64,000 nt of DNA from Arsukibacterium sp. MJ3 (GCF_000987765.1 NZ_LAHP01000011.1:1-64000), one strand, 5' to 3'. Positions 19,102-28,052 are shown, counted from the stretch's first letter. The notes: generated from the sequence alone by a model not told the origin. Made by a program: numbers and translations.

Positions 19102-19130
19102 CTTGAGATTTCGTGCATGCCACCCCATGT
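19102..19130 (+). promoter_or_regulatory. Sigma32-like promoter upstream of gshA
   Basis: CTTGAGA (19102-19108), a 14-bp spacer, and CCCCATGT (19123-19130) give a near-perfect match to the heat-shock consensus (CTTGAAA / CCCCATNT), with the same spacing as the clpB site. It is 32 bp before the gshA start codon. The functional link is inferred from the match alone. Confidence 0.5.
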
Positions 19131-19162
19131 TGAATGGCACAATGTAATACTAAGGATCCCAC

Positions 19163-20749
19163 TTGGCTGATATCCTGCAACAACGTCTGCAAGCGCTGGC
19201 GAGTAATGAAAATAAAGATGTAATAGTTGGCATAAAGCGTGGTATTGAACGTGAAACGCTGCGCATTAACAACGATGGCACTTTAGCAATGACGCCTCAT
19301 CCTATAACACTAGGTTCTGCGTTAACACATCCGTTAATTACCACCGATTTTTCAGAGTCGCTGCTGGAATTTATTACCCCGGCAACCGATAGCGTTGATA
19401 CCACTCTGGCGCAGTTAGCTGATATTCATCGTTATACCGCTAAGCAGCTTGATGCCCAGTGGTTATGGCCAGCCAGCATGCCGTGCTTTATCGATCAAGA
19501 TACCACGATACCGCTGGCTGATTATGGTCGTTCTAACGTCGGCCGGATGAAAACATTGTATCGGCAAGGGCTGCATAATCGTTATGGCAGCATGATGCAG
19601 GCAATAAGTGGGGTGCATTATAATTTTTCATTACCAGAACGGTTTTGGCAGCTTTATCAGCAGCAACTGAATGATCAGAATCTGCTGCAAGATTTTATCT
19701 CCGAGCAGTATCTGGCGCTAATTCGCAATTACAAACGTTATGCCTGGTTAATTGTGTATTTATTTGGTGCTTCGCCAGCCATGTGTAAATCATTTTTGGG
19801 CGGTCGCAGTTCACGTTATCCGTTTCAGCAACTTGGCAAAGGTTCGTTATATTTACCTTACGCCACGTCCTTGCGAATGAGTGATTTGGGCTATACCAAT
19901 AGTGCGCAATCAAGCTTAAGTATTACCTACAACAGCTTGCCAGAATATATAGCTGGCTTGCACGGTGCGGTTAGCCAACCGTCAGCTGAGTATCAGAATA
20001 TTGGTATTAAAGTTAATGGCGAATATCAGCAGCTGAATGGCAATGTGCTGCAAATAGAAAATGAATTTTACTCTACTATTCGACCGAAGCGCACTACTGA
20101 GTCGGGCGAGCGCCCAACGTGTGCTTTAGCTAAACGTGGAGTAGAGTATATTGAAGTGCGGGCATTAGACGTTAACCCCTTCAGCAGTATTGGTATTACC
20201 GTAGAGCAAACCCGTTTATTGGATATATTTTTATTATATTGTCTGTTGCAAGACAGCCCTACTTTGTCAGATGAGCAGCAAACTATCACCGAGCAAAATT
20301 TGCGCAAAGTCGTCACCGACGGCCGGCGTCTTAATCTGGAATTATTACAAGACGGTCATGGCAGGCTAATGCTGGACTGGGCTGAGCAAATTTTTGCCGA
20401 AATGATGCCCATTGCAAACTGGCTGGATGCGGCTTATCAAGGCACTGCTTATCAGGCGGCGCTAAAACAGCATTACTTGTGTTTGCTTGATCCGGCCCAA
20501 ACTTTGTCAGGTCAGTTACTAAATCAGTTGTTGGCAAAGCAGCAAGACAATGGCCACTTTATGTTGGAAAAAGCTGAACAATACCGGGCACAATTGGTTA
20601 GTGAGAACTATCAGGTGTATTCAGAAGACTCTTTTGCTAAAGCAGCAGCGGCTTCACTAGTTAAACAACAGCAAATTGAAGCTGAAGATACCGTTAGTTT
20701 TGACCATTATATTAAAGAGTACTTTGCCGAGGTGCCTGAGTGCAGTTAG
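19163..20749 (+). CDS. gshA: Glutamate-cysteine ligase
   Basis: A 528-residue ATP-dependent ligase that makes gamma-glutamylcysteine, the first and rate-limiting step of glutathione synthesis. Family motifs include GIERETLRI (about 22-30), TDFSESLLEFITPA (about 60-73), SGVHYNFSLP and IEVRALDVNPF (about 330-340). It is close to E. coli GshA (518). Translation starts at a TTG with AAGGAT nine bases upstream; the E. coli gene also uses TTG, so the weak start may be a conserved expression limit. Confidence 0.95.
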   Translation: MADILQQRLQALASNENKDVIVGIKRGIERETLRINNDGTLAMTPHPITLGSALTHPLITTDFSESLLEFITPATDSVDTTLAQLADIHRYTAKQLDAQWLWPASMPCFIDQDTTIPLADYGRSNVGRMKTLYRQGLHNRYGSMMQAISGVHYNFSLPERFWQLYQQQLNDQNLLQDFISEQYLALIRNYKRYAWLIVYLFGASPAMCKSFLGGRSSRYPFQQLGKGSLYLPYATSLRMSDLGYTNSAQSSLSITYNSLPEYIAGLHGAVSQPSAEYQNIGIKVNGEYQQLNGNVLQIENEFYSTIRPKRTTESGERPTCALAKRGVEYIEVRALDVNPFSSIGITVEQTRLLDIFLLYCLLQDSPTLSDEQQTITEQNLRKVVTDGRRLNLELLQDGHGRLMLDWAEQIFAEMMPIANWLDAAYQGTAYQAALKQHYLCLLDPAQTLSGQLLNQLLAKQQDNGHFMLEKAEQYRAQLVSENYQVYSEDSFAKAAAASLVKQQQIEAEDTVSFDHYIKEYFAEVPECS

Positions 20750-20777
20750 CTGCAGCCAGCGTTGACAGTTGATAGAT

Positions 20778-20807
20778 AAAAAAAACGGCTACCATTGGGT
20801 AGCCGTT
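20778..20807 (-). terminator. Hairpin with T-tract on the minus strand
   Basis: AACGGCTACC-ATTG-GGTAGCCGTT is a perfect 10-bp stem. On the plus strand it is preceded by eight A and followed by AAAAAG. It therefore works as an intrinsic terminator only for minus-strand transcripts, even though no minus-strand gene lies nearby. On the plus strand it would be a leader or 3'-end stem for gshA and the next gene. Confidence 0.5.
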
Positions 20808-20868
20808 AAAAAGAGAATCCAGGAGAAAAACAAAAACTTGGTTTGCATCCTTGCATGCTGTTAGAATC

Positions 20869-21513
20869 ATGATGATGAATAAAGTTCACTTTGACAAAAA
20901 AAATCTAAAATCTTTTATTGCTCTGTTGTTAGTAGCGACATTAACGGCGTGTAGTTCCGCTCCGCCGCAGAACACCTCAGATCTATGCGAAATTTTCCGT
21001 GAGAACCGCTCTTGGTACAAAGATGCTGCTGCTGCCAGTGAAAAATGGGGTATGCCAATCGCTTTGCCAATGAGTATTATGTATCAGGAAAGCAGTTTTA
21101 AGCATAACGCCAGACCACCAATGCGTTGGTTCATTGGTTTTATTCCTTATGGCAGAGGCAGCTCGGCTTACGGTTATTCACAAGCAAAGACCGTAACCTG
21201 GGATGAATATGTTAAAGAAGCTGATCGCTTCTGGGCCAGTCGGGACGATTTTGCTGATGCTATCGATTTTATCGGATGGTATATCGACAAAACACAACGC
21301 TTAAACAACGTATCGAAGTGGGACGGCTATAAACAATATCTTAATTACCATGAAGGTTGGGGCGGTTACCGGCGTGGCAGTTATAAGAATAAAGCCTGGT
21401 TGCAAACTATAGCGCGGCGGGTGGATGACCGGGCAAAAATTTACAGTAGCCAGCTAAAAAAATGTGAGAAAGAACTGCAACGCGGCTGGTTATGGCGATT
21501 ATTATTCAGTTAA
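20869..21513 (+). CDS. SLT-fold transglycosylase-like lipoprotein
   Basis: A 214-residue lipoprotein; the signal peptide ends in LTAC with the lipidated Cys at about residue 28. The lysozyme-like motif YQESSFKHNA (about 73-82) supplies the probable catalytic Glu. SAYGYSQAK and YLNYHEGWGGY match the SLT transglycosylase core, so it probably cleaves peptidoglycan at the outer-membrane inner face. Three consecutive ATG codons (20869, 20872, 20875) are possible starts and none has a good Shine-Dalgarno sequence. The specific family name is not certain. Confidence 0.82.
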   Translation: MMMNKVHFDKKNLKSFIALLLVATLTACSSAPPQNTSDLCEIFRENRSWYKDAAAASEKWGMPIALPMSIMYQESSFKHNARPPMRWFIGFIPYGRGSSAYGYSQAKTVTWDEYVKEADRFWASRDDFADAIDFIGWYIDKTQRLNNVSKWDGYKQYLNYHEGWGGYRRGSYKNKAWLQTIARRVDDRAKIYSSQLKKCEKELQRGWLWRLLFS

Positions 21514-21546
21514 ACAAAATCTAACCAGCTAACGTCAACGTGCCCT

Positions 21547-21568
21547 AGCCAGATAGTATTATCTGGCT
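21547..21568. terminator. Bidirectional terminator between SLT lipoprotein and corB
   Basis: AGCCAGATA-GTAT-TATCTGGCT is a perfect 9-bp stem between two convergent genes, followed on the plus strand by ATTATTT. It ends two bases before the corB stop codon. Confidence 0.7.
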
Positions 21569-21569
21569 A

Positions 21570-22844
21570 TTATTTAAACGTGTTTTTGGCGTTGGTTAAC
21601 AGCCTGACAGTTTTGATCATATTGTCTTGTACATCGACAATTTCTAATGGGTAACCTGCTAGTTTAACGCTTAACCGGCCTTGTGGTATTTCTTCCAGAT
21701 ATTCCAGAATTAATCCGTTTAATGTTTTTGGGCCATCGGTTGGCAGGGCCATTTTCATTTCGCGATTTAAATCGCGTAAATTAATACTGCCATCAATTAA
21801 AAAGCTGCCATCGGGTTGTACAATAATGTCGTCGTTGCTATCTTCAGCGATGTCAGTGGTAAACTCGCCGACCACTTCTTCTAAAATATCTGCCAGCGTT
21901 ACCAGCCCCTGAATGTCGCCATATTCATCGACTACCAGACCACTACGGTCCTTGGCATGCTGAAATTTCAACAGTTGCACATTCAAAGGTGTGCCCTCAG
22001 GAATAAAGTAAATTTCGTTTGTAGCCCGCAGTAGCGATGCTTTGGTGAGCTGCTCTTTCAACAGTAAGCGCATCAGTTCCCGCGGATGAGCAAAGCCAAT
22101 AGCGTCATCAATATTATCCCGATAGAGTAAGATCCGACTGTATTGAAAGTTAGCCAGTTGCCGTTCAATGTCTTTCCACTCGTCATTGATATCAATACCG
22201 ACAATTTCATTACGCGGGATCATAATATCTTCAACAGTCGCGTTTTCCAGATCCAATACGCCCACCAGCATACTCTGGTGTTGTTCAGGAATAAGGGCGC
22301 CAGCTTCATGCACAACGGTGCGCAGCTCTTCCGCGCTTAAGCTATTACCCTGATGCTTCTCAGGGCTGACCCCCATTAAATTAAGCAGGCCATTTGTAAT
22401 CCCGTTAATTAACCAGACCAGCGGGTAAAATATTTTAAGTAACGGAGACAATAGAGCGGAGCTGGGAAAGGCAATTCGTTCCGGATGCAGCGCTGCAAGA
22501 GTTTTCGGGGTAACTTCAGCAAATATCAAGACCACCAGAGTAAGAATGACAGTGGCGATAGCGATACCTAAATCGCCATACAGCCGCATACCGATAATGG
22601 TGGCAATAGCGGAGGCGGCAATATTAACCAGGTTGTTACCTATCAGGATTAAACCTATTAAGCGGTCTGGCCGTTTTAATAAGCGGCTAACCCGAATGGC
22701 GCCCTTGTTTTTTTGGTTGGTAAGGTGCTTTAAACGGTAGGGGTTAACAGACATCATGCCTGTCTCAGAGCCAGAAAAATAGGCCGATATAAACAGTAGT
22801 ACGCCTAAGATTATAAACAGCGTACTAGTCGATATGTCGTTCAA
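21570..22844 (-). CDS. CorB/YfjD-type CNNM transporter-associated protein (DUF21-CBS-CorC)
   Basis: A 424-residue inner-membrane protein. The N-terminal DUF21/CNNM region has about four membrane segments (from residue 6 to about 165), starting with the family motif SAYFSGSETGM. A CBS-domain pair follows (about 200-330; MIPRNEIVGID, VVDEYGDIQGLVTL), then a CorC/HlyC C-terminal domain. The family is linked to Mg2+/Co2+ transport or efflux. Its place with ypjD, divergent from ffh, matches E. coli yfjD (corB)-ypjD. Confidence 0.88.
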   Translation of the reverse strand: MNDISTSTLFIILGVLLFISAYFSGSETGMMSVNPYRLKHLTNQKNKGAIRVSRLLKRPDRLIGLILIGNNLVNIAASAIATIIGMRLYGDLGIAIATVILTLVVLIFAEVTPKTLAALHPERIAFPSSALLSPLLKIFYPLVWLINGITNGLLNLMGVSPEKHQGNSLSAEELRTVVHEAGALIPEQHQSMLVGVLDLENATVEDIMIPRNEIVGIDINDEWKDIERQLANFQYSRILLYRDNIDDAIGFAHPRELMRLLLKEQLTKASLLRATNEIYFIPEGTPLNVQLLKFQHAKDRSGLVVDEYGDIQGLVTLADILEEVVGEFTTDIAEDSNDDIIVQPDGSFLIDGSINLRDLNREMKMALPTDGPKTLNGLILEYLEEIPQGRLSVKLAGYPLEIVDVQDNMIKTVRLLTNAKNTFK

Positions 22845-22920
22845 GAGCTAAATACCTTTATTGCTAAACATCGCTTTGCATCTTAACAGCAGAGTAGCGC
22901 CAGACGCTATTAAAAACAGT

Positions 22921-23733
22921 TTAATTAAACCAAGGGCCGTCGATAATAACTTCTTTAACAAAACGACTGCCAAAATAGGCCAGGGTTAGCAAGGCAGTGC
23001 CAATAACGGTTAAGGTAATTGCAGTGCGCCCACGCCAGCCTTTACGGGCATGACCCCAGCATAGGCTTAGAAAAACCAGAAATGCGATAGCACTTAATAT
23101 GGTTTTATGTAAATTGGCTTTGCCAAGCCAGTTATCAATAAAGAGCACCCCTATTAGCAACGCAAGCCCTAGCAGTAAAGTGCCCGCCATTAATAATCTG
23201 AATTGAATAGCTTCTGCTTGCATTAAGGGAGGCAGGTGCTGAGTAACCGGGGTGAAGTCTTTTTGTTTTAGTTTAGCGCTAATATAGCTTACCTGAAACG
23301 AGTACAGCGTTGCCATGGTGAGTAATACATAAGCCAGGAATGCCAGCGTAATATGCACCAGCAAACTAAGATTTTGTTCAACATGTTGCAGTTGCATATC
23401 CTGCGGCGCTAACAACGTAGCAATTTGCATTAAGGCTGCAAAGCCATATACCACAGGTAGTAATAAAATGGTTGGCGTACGCAGTGCGGTTAGGGTTACT
23501 GCAACCGTCACGAGCCAACAGACTAATGAGCTGACATTAATTAAACTAAAGTTTTGACCGGCAACGGTAAACAGTGATTGCGTAAGAGCCAGCATGTGTA
23601 ATACCAGGCCAATAATGCCGGCACTGAACATAAATTTGAAATGTGGGCCTTTTGGGTGAAATAACCGAACCAAGACCGAGCCTGTGGCCAGCAAATACGC
23701 CACTAATGCAAAATATGGAAGCAGTCCGCTCAT
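22921..23733 (-). CDS. YpjD/CcsA-like inner-membrane protein
   Basis: A 270-residue protein with about eight hydrophobic helices, related to the cytochrome c assembly protein family (CcsA/CcmC). It includes the WGHARKGWRGRTA segment that aligns with the conserved C-terminal WG motif. In E. coli, YpjD (CorE) has been grouped with the magnesium/cobalt cluster; the biochemical role is unclear. It is 76 bp upstream of corB on the same strand and divergent from ffh. Confidence 0.8.
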   Translation of the reverse strand: MSGLLPYFALVAYLLATGSVLVRLFHPKGPHFKFMFSAGIIGLVLHMLALTQSLFTVAGQNFSLINVSSLVCWLVTVAVTLTALRTPTILLLPVVYGFAALMQIATLLAPQDMQLQHVEQNLSLLVHITLAFLAYVLLTMATLYSFQVSYISAKLKQKDFTPVTQHLPPLMQAEAIQFRLLMAGTLLLGLALLIGVLFIDNWLGKANLHKTILSAIAFLVFLSLCWGHARKGWRGRTAITLTVIGTALLTLAYFGSRFVKEVIIDGPWFN

Positions 23734-23831
23734 TGTTAACTATCCTGTAAATTAGCTGTCAGGTTATTGTATGGTAACTGCTTAAGTATGCCCAGTAGTT
23801 ACCTGTTGCAACTTTAGCACGTGATAAGCGG

Positions 23832-23860
23832 CTGACGTAACCGTCTGGCTGCGTTATAAT
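23832..23860 (+). promoter_or_regulatory. Sigma70 promoter of ffh
   Basis: CTGACG (23832-23837, 4/6) is separated by 17 bp from a perfect TATAAT (23855-23860), 30 bp before the ffh start codon. Confidence 0.65.
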
Positions 23861-23890
23861 CGATGAATTAGTGTAATTCGGGTAAAAAAC

Positions 23891-25258
23891 ATGTTTGAGA
23901 ACCTGTCCGATAGGTTAAGTAAAACCTTAAAGAATATAAGCGGCCGTGGACGGCTGACTGAAGATAATATTAAAGAAACCTTGCGTGAAGTGCGAATGGC
24001 GTTGTTAGAGGCCGACGTAGCGTTGCCGGTTGTGCGCGATTTTGTTGCCAACGTAAAAGAGCGTTCAGTTGGCCTGGAGGTAAGCAAAAGCCTGACACCA
24101 GGCCAGGAATTTCTGAAAATTGTCCGTAAAGCTTTAGAAGAAGCAATGGGCGAGGCAAATGAAGAGCTGGCATTAAATACTCAGCCACCTGCAGTGGTAT
24201 TAATGGCCGGTTTACAGGGCGCGGGTAAAACCACCTCTGTGGCCAAACTGGCAAAGTTTTTAAAAGAACGTAAGAAGAAAAAAGTGTTGGTGGTGTCGGC
24301 TGATATCTATCGGCCTGCGGCAATTAAGCAGTTAGAAACCCTGGCAGCCGATGTAGGCGTCGACTTTTTCCCCAGCGACTTAAGCCAACGGCCAGTCGAT
24401 ATCGTTAATGCGGCTATCGCGCATGCCCGCACCAGAATGTTCGATGTGCTGCTGGTCGATACGGCCGGCCGTTTGCATATTGACAGCAACATGATGGATG
24501 AAATTAAAGCGCTTCATGCTGCAGTTAAACCGATAGAGACGTTGTTCGTGGTTGACGCAATGACCGGGCAGGATGCCGCTAATACTGCTAAAGCGTTTAA
24601 CGAAGCGCTACCATTAACCGGGGTTATCTTAACCAAAACTGACGGTGATGCCCGTGGCGGTGCAGCATTGTCTATCCGACATATTACCGGCAAACCAATT
24701 AAATTTATGGGTACCGGTGAAAAAACCGATGCTTTAGAGCCCTTTCACCCTGATCGAGTTGCATCGCGCATTCTCGGTATGGGCGATGTGCTGAGTTTAA
24801 TTGAGGATCTGGAACAGAAAGTCGATAAAGACAAAGCCGCCAAAATGGCTCAGAAGATGATGAAAGGCAAAGGCTTTTCGTTGGAAGACTTTCGCGACCA
24901 GTTAGTACAAATGCGCGGCATGGGCGGCATGATGTCGTTAATGGATAAACTGCCAGGTATGAAAAACATGCCCGCTGGTGCAGCCAATCAATTGGATGAC
25001 AAGCAGTTTGTGCGAATGGAAGCTATTATTAACTCGATGACCCCGAAAGAACGTAACTTTCCTGATCTGATTAAAGGTTCGCGCAAAAAACGGATTGCCG
25101 CTGGCTCAGGTAGCCAGGTGCAGGACATCAATAAACTGCTAAAACAATTTATGCAAATGCAAAAAATGATGAAGCAGATGTCGGGTAAAGGCGGCTTAAT
25201 GAAAATGATGCGCGGTATGGGCGGCAAACTGCCGCCGGGTATGTTGCCGCCGCGCTGA
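23891..25258 (+). CDS. ffh: Signal recognition particle protein Ffh
   Basis: A 455-residue SRP GTPase (E. coli 453) that binds 4.5S RNA and signal sequences of nascent membrane proteins. The N domain is followed by the G domain with GLQGAGKTT (about 107-115), DTAGR (about 191-195) and TKTDGDARGG (about 249-258). The C-terminal M domain (about 300-455) is very methionine rich (QMQKMMKQM, MMRGMGG), as expected for signal-peptide binding. Confidence 0.98.
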   Translation: MFENLSDRLSKTLKNISGRGRLTEDNIKETLREVRMALLEADVALPVVRDFVANVKERSVGLEVSKSLTPGQEFLKIVRKALEEAMGEANEELALNTQPPAVVLMAGLQGAGKTTSVAKLAKFLKERKKKKVLVVSADIYRPAAIKQLETLAADVGVDFFPSDLSQRPVDIVNAAIAHARTRMFDVLLVDTAGRLHIDSNMMDEIKALHAAVKPIETLFVVDAMTGQDAANTAKAFNEALPLTGVILTKTDGDARGGAALSIRHITGKPIKFMGTGEKTDALEPFHPDRVASRILGMGDVLSLIEDLEQKVDKDKAAKMAQKMMKGKGFSLEDFRDQLVQMRGMGGMMSLMDKLPGMKNMPAGAANQLDDKQFVRMEAIINSMTPKERNFPDLIKGSRKKRIAAGSGSQVQDINKLLKQFMQMQKMMKQMSGKGGLMKMMRGMGGKLPPGMLPPR

Positions 25259-25294
25259 ATCTAATAACGGACCTGCTGTACAGCCTGAAATGCC

Positions 25295-25322
25295 TTGCAT
25301 TTGCAGCAGTAATCCGTACAAT
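25295..25322 (+). promoter_or_regulatory. Promoter of the rpsP operon
   Basis: TTGCAT (25295-25300), a 16-bp spacer and TACAAT (25317-25322) form a good sigma70 promoter. The predicted start point, about 25329, falls in the left arm of the terminator hairpin that follows ffh. Confidence 0.6.
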
Positions 25323-25327
25323 GCGGC

Positions 25328-25363
25328 AGCCCTTCAGTCTGACTGGGGGCTTTATTATTTTTT
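25328..25363 (+). terminator. ffh terminator overlapping the rpsP transcript start
   Basis: AGCCCTTCAG and CTGGGGGCT form a stem with one bulge and a wobble pair, followed by TTTATTATTTTTT. It terminates ffh. Because the rpsP promoter starts transcription at its first bases, the same hairpin could act on the rpsP leader as an attenuator. Confidence 0.65.
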
Positions 25364-25395
25364 AAAACCTGAACGATTATATATTAGAGGACGGT

Positions 25396-25647
25396 ATGGT
25401 AACTATTCGTTTACAACGTGGTGGCGCGAAAAAGCGTCCATTTTACCAAGTTGTGGTAGCGGACAGCCGTTTTGCTCGTGACGGCCGCTTTATTGAGCGC
25501 GTGGGTTTCTTTAACCCAATCGCTGGCGGTACTGAAGAGAAACTGCGTCTGGACCTGGAGCGTGTTGATCACTGGGTAGCACAAGGTGCTGCATTAAGTG
25601 ACCGCGTTGCAAACTTGGTAAAAACCGCTAAAAAAGCAACTGCTTAA
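25396..25647 (+). CDS. rpsP: 30S ribosomal protein bS16
   Basis: An 83-residue ribosomal protein with the typical start [20 protein letters not shown] and the conserved [19 protein letters not shown] block. It is the first gene of the rpsP-rimM-trmD-rplS operon. A strong Shine-Dalgarno sequence (AGAGGA) precedes ATG 25396. Confidence 0.99.
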   Translation: MVTIRLQRGGAKKRPFYQVVVADSRFARDGRFIERVGFFNPIAGGTEEKLRLDLERVDHWVAQGAALSDRVANLVKTAKKATA

Positions 25648-25674
25648 TTAGCAATTTGGTGTGGAGTAGTAACC

Positions 25675-26202
25675 TTGAGTGACAAAGACTTAGTTGTCCT
25701 TGGTAAGTTTGGTGCCGTTTACGGTATCAACGGTTGGCTTAAGGTCGTTGCTTATACCGATATCCCGGAAGGGATTTTTGACTACACACCCTGGCAAATT
25801 AAACTGCAGGGTAACTGGCTACCATTGCAGGTTGCAAGCTGGAAGCGCCATAGTAATGGCCTGATAGCGAAACTGGACGGCGTTAATGACCGTGACTTAG
25901 CCCAGCGTTATGTTAATGCTGAAATAGCGGTAACTCCGCAGGCGCTACCTTCGTTAGAAGAGGGCGATTATTACTGGAAAGACCTGATGGGTTTAGCGGT
26001 AATTAACCAAACGGGTTATCACTTAGGTGAAGTATCGGACATGATGGAAACGGGCTCAAACGACGTGATCGTGGTAAAAGCCAACCGGACAGATGCATTT
26101 GGTAAAAAAGAGCGTTTGTTGCCATTTTTAACCGAGACAGTGGTTAAAAGCGTTAACTTGGCTGAAAAGCAAATTATTGTTGACTGGGACCCAGCGTTTT
26201 AA
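25675..26202 (+). CDS. rimM: 16S rRNA processing protein RimM
   Basis: A 175-residue ribosome maturation factor needed for assembly of the 30S head with uS19. The N-terminal RimM domain ([15 protein letters not shown], about 8-22) and the C-terminal PRC barrel ([18 protein letters not shown]) are clear. It starts at TTG 25675, with GGAG about 9 nt upstream; a TTG start here may limit RimM output relative to the flanking ribosomal proteins. Its stop codon overlaps the trmD start (TAATG). Confidence 0.97.
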   Translation: MSDKDLVVLGKFGAVYGINGWLKVVAYTDIPEGIFDYTPWQIKLQGNWLPLQVASWKRHSNGLIAKLDGVNDRDLAQRYVNAEIAVTPQALPSLEEGDYYWKDLMGLAVINQTGYHLGEVSDMMETGSNDVIVVKANRTDAFGKKERLLPFLTETVVKSVNLAEKQIIVDWDPAF

Positions 26203-26978
26203 TGCAGGAAAACACTAAACTCTGGCTTGGCGTAGTAACGTTATTTCCAGAGATGTTTAATGCAATAACGCAATATGGGGTTACCGGCAGGGCAGTAAAG
26301 CAGGGCATTATGCAGTTACAGTGCTGGAACCCGCGGGATTTTACCTCGGACAAGCATCGAACTGTTGATGACCGGCCTTACGGCGGTGGTCCTGGCATGT
26401 TAATGATGGTTCAGCCTCTGACCGAAGCAATTCGGGCGGCGAAACACGCCGCTGGAGGTAAGGTTCACACCATTTACTTATCGCCGCAAGGCCGTAAGTT
26501 AGATCAACAAGGTGTGGCCGAGCTTGCCGCGCACGACAAGCTACTATTGGTAGCTGGCCGTTACGAAGGCATAGATGAGCGCGTAATAGAAAGCGAAATT
26601 GACGAAGAATGGTCAGTGGGTGATTACGTGTTAAGTGGTGGCGAGTTGCCCGCGATGACACTGATTGATGCAGTTTCTCGCTTAGTACCTGGTGTACTTG
26701 GGCACGACTTATCCGCAGCGCAGGATTCATTTTCTGCAGGCTTGCTGGATTGTCCGCATTATACCCGGCCTGAGGTGTTAGCCAATAAACAGGTGCCGTC
26801 AGTATTACTGAGCGGTAACCATGAAGAAATCAGACGCTGGCGTTTAAAGCAGGCTCTAGCTAGAACCTGGTTAAGACGGCCAGATATATTAAAACTCCTG
26901 GCTCTGACTAAGGAGCAACGCACATTACTGGCAGAGTTTCAACAGGAACACCAGGCGTTGCAGCAGCAAGATAGTTAA
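26202..26978 (+). CDS. trmD: tRNA (guanine37-N1)-methyltransferase TrmD
   Basis: A 258-residue SPOUT methyltransferase that modifies G37 of tRNAs reading CNN and some GGN codons, preventing frameshifts. The trefoil-knot SAM-binding motifs [14 protein letters not shown] (about 113-126) and [15 protein letters not shown] (about 140-154) are intact, as is [11 protein letters not shown] (about 53-63). Translationally coupled to rimM by a 1-nt overlap. Confidence 0.98.
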   Translation: MQENTKLWLGVVTLFPEMFNAITQYGVTGRAVKQGIMQLQCWNPRDFTSDKHRTVDDRPYGGGPGMLMMVQPLTEAIRAAKHAAGGKVHTIYLSPQGRKLDQQGVAELAAHDKLLLVAGRYEGIDERVIESEIDEEWSVGDYVLSGGELPAMTLIDAVSRLVPGVLGHDLSAAQDSFSAGLLDCPHYTRPEVLANKQVPSVLLSGNHEEIRRWRLKQALARTWLRRPDILKLLALTKEQRTLLAEFQQEHQALQQQDS

Positions 26979-27000
26979 TTCCAGGTAAAGTGAGATTGTA

Positions 27001-27360
27001 ATGAGCAAAGTTAGCCAAAACATCATCAAACAACTTGAAGATGAACAGTTAAAGCAAGACATTCCCGCGTTCGCGCCGGGTGACACTGTTGTCGTTCAGG
27101 TAAAAGTAACAGAAGGCGACAAAAGCCGTCTGCAGGCGTTTGAAGGCGTAGTTATCGCCAAGCGTAACCGTGGTCTGCATTCAGCCTTCACCGTCCGTAA
27201 AATCTCTAATGGCGAAGGTGTTGAGCGTGTATTCCAGACGCACAGCCCGCTGGTAGACAGCATCACCGTTAAACGTCGTGGTGCGGTTCGCCGTGCTAAG
27301 CTTTACTACTTACGCGATCGTTCAGGTAAATCAGCGCGTATCCGCGAAAAGCTTAACTAA
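27001..27360 (+). CDS. rplS: 50S ribosomal protein bL19
   Basis: A 119-residue ribosomal protein at the 30S-50S interface. The blocks [18 protein letters not shown] and [13 protein letters not shown], and the C-terminal [17 protein letters not shown], are diagnostic. It is the last gene of the operon and is followed by a strong terminator 7 nt after the stop codon. Confidence 0.99.
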   Translation: MSKVSQNIIKQLEDEQLKQDIPAFAPGDTVVVQVKVTEGDKSRLQAFEGVVIAKRNRGLHSAFTVRKISNGEGVERVFQTHSPLVDSITVKRRGAVRRAKLYYLRDRSGKSARIREKLN

Positions 27361-27367
27361 GCAAACC

Positions 27368-27395
27368 AAAAAGGCCGGCATTTGCCGGCCTTTTT
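27368..27395 (+). terminator. Terminator of the rpsP-rplS operon
   Basis: AAAAAGGCCGGCA-TT-TGCCGGCCTTTTT: a perfect GC-rich stem followed by a T-run, in the textbook form. The next gene's ATG (27399) is 4 nt after it. Confidence 0.92.
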
Positions 27396-27398
27396 CTT

Positions 27399-28040
27399 AT
27401 GACGCTAAGCCAACCGCCACTTACCAAGCCAGTATTACAGCTGTTACAAAACCAGCTAAGCAGCTTGATCCTCTCTGCAATACCTGTTGCTACAGATCAA
27501 AGCCTGACTGAGCAGTATTTACTGTCCCGCTTAGGGCTGAAGCTGACGATGGATACCGAGCTTAATCCAGACTTACAACGCTATCAGCAACATTTCGTGC
27601 TATACCATTTATTGTATAGGCTGCAAACAGAATGGCTTATTACAGGCGAAGGTTTTCTGAGTATTGGTCTGGCTAAGGTAACATTGCTGACAACAGATTC
27701 TCCTGCTTCTCACGAGCTAGCAGAGCAAAATGACAATAGTAGTCGGCGTGAATACTATACTAACTGGCAAAACTTTTATGCAATGAGCGAACAGCTGCTA
27801 GATGATTACCTGCAGCAGTTCTGGCAGCGTTACAGCAAAGGTGAAGTGAATACCGCGCTGCTATCTGCTGAGCAAGCGCAACAATGCCTACAACTCAATC
27901 CCTGCTTTACCCTGACAGAGTTGAAAAAGGCTTATCGTCGCCAGGCTTTGCTGCTACACCCGGATCGGGCTAGTGGCGATGCTAAAAAGTTCAGGCAAAT
28001 CCAGCAGGCTTATCAGCAGTTATTAAAGGCGTGCCGATAA
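27399..28040 (+). CDS. DnaJ-related protein with C-terminal J-domain
   Basis: A 213-residue protein. The C-terminal ~60 residues are a J-domain with the HPD tripeptide (LLLHPDRASGD, about 185-195) and the preceding helix TLTELKKAYRRQA. The N-terminal ~140 residues resemble the DNAJ_related domain (PF12339) known in Vibrio and Shewanella. It should stimulate a DnaK-type ATPase; the client is unknown. ATG 27399 lies just after the rplS terminator and has no Shine-Dalgarno sequence, so a later start or an unusual leader is possible. Confidence 0.8.
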   Translation: MTLSQPPLTKPVLQLLQNQLSSLILSAIPVATDQSLTEQYLLSRLGLKLTMDTELNPDLQRYQQHFVLYHLLYRLQTEWLITGEGFLSIGLAKVTLLTTDSPASHELAEQNDNSSRREYYTNWQNFYAMSEQLLDDYLQQFWQRYSKGEVNTALLSAEQAQQCLQLNPCFTLTELKKAYRRQALLLHPDRASGDAKKFRQIQQAYQQLLKACR

Positions 28041-28052
28041 CCACACGCTGCT

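Noticed and set aside
23773..23803. GGTAACT...AGTTACC inverted repeat between ypjD and ffh
   Set aside because: A 7-bp stem with a 17-nt loop is likely to occur by chance; no further symmetry supports an operator.
25290..25481. 63-residue frame overlapping the start of rpsP
   Set aside because: It overlaps the rpsP promoter and terminator in another frame and has no domain.
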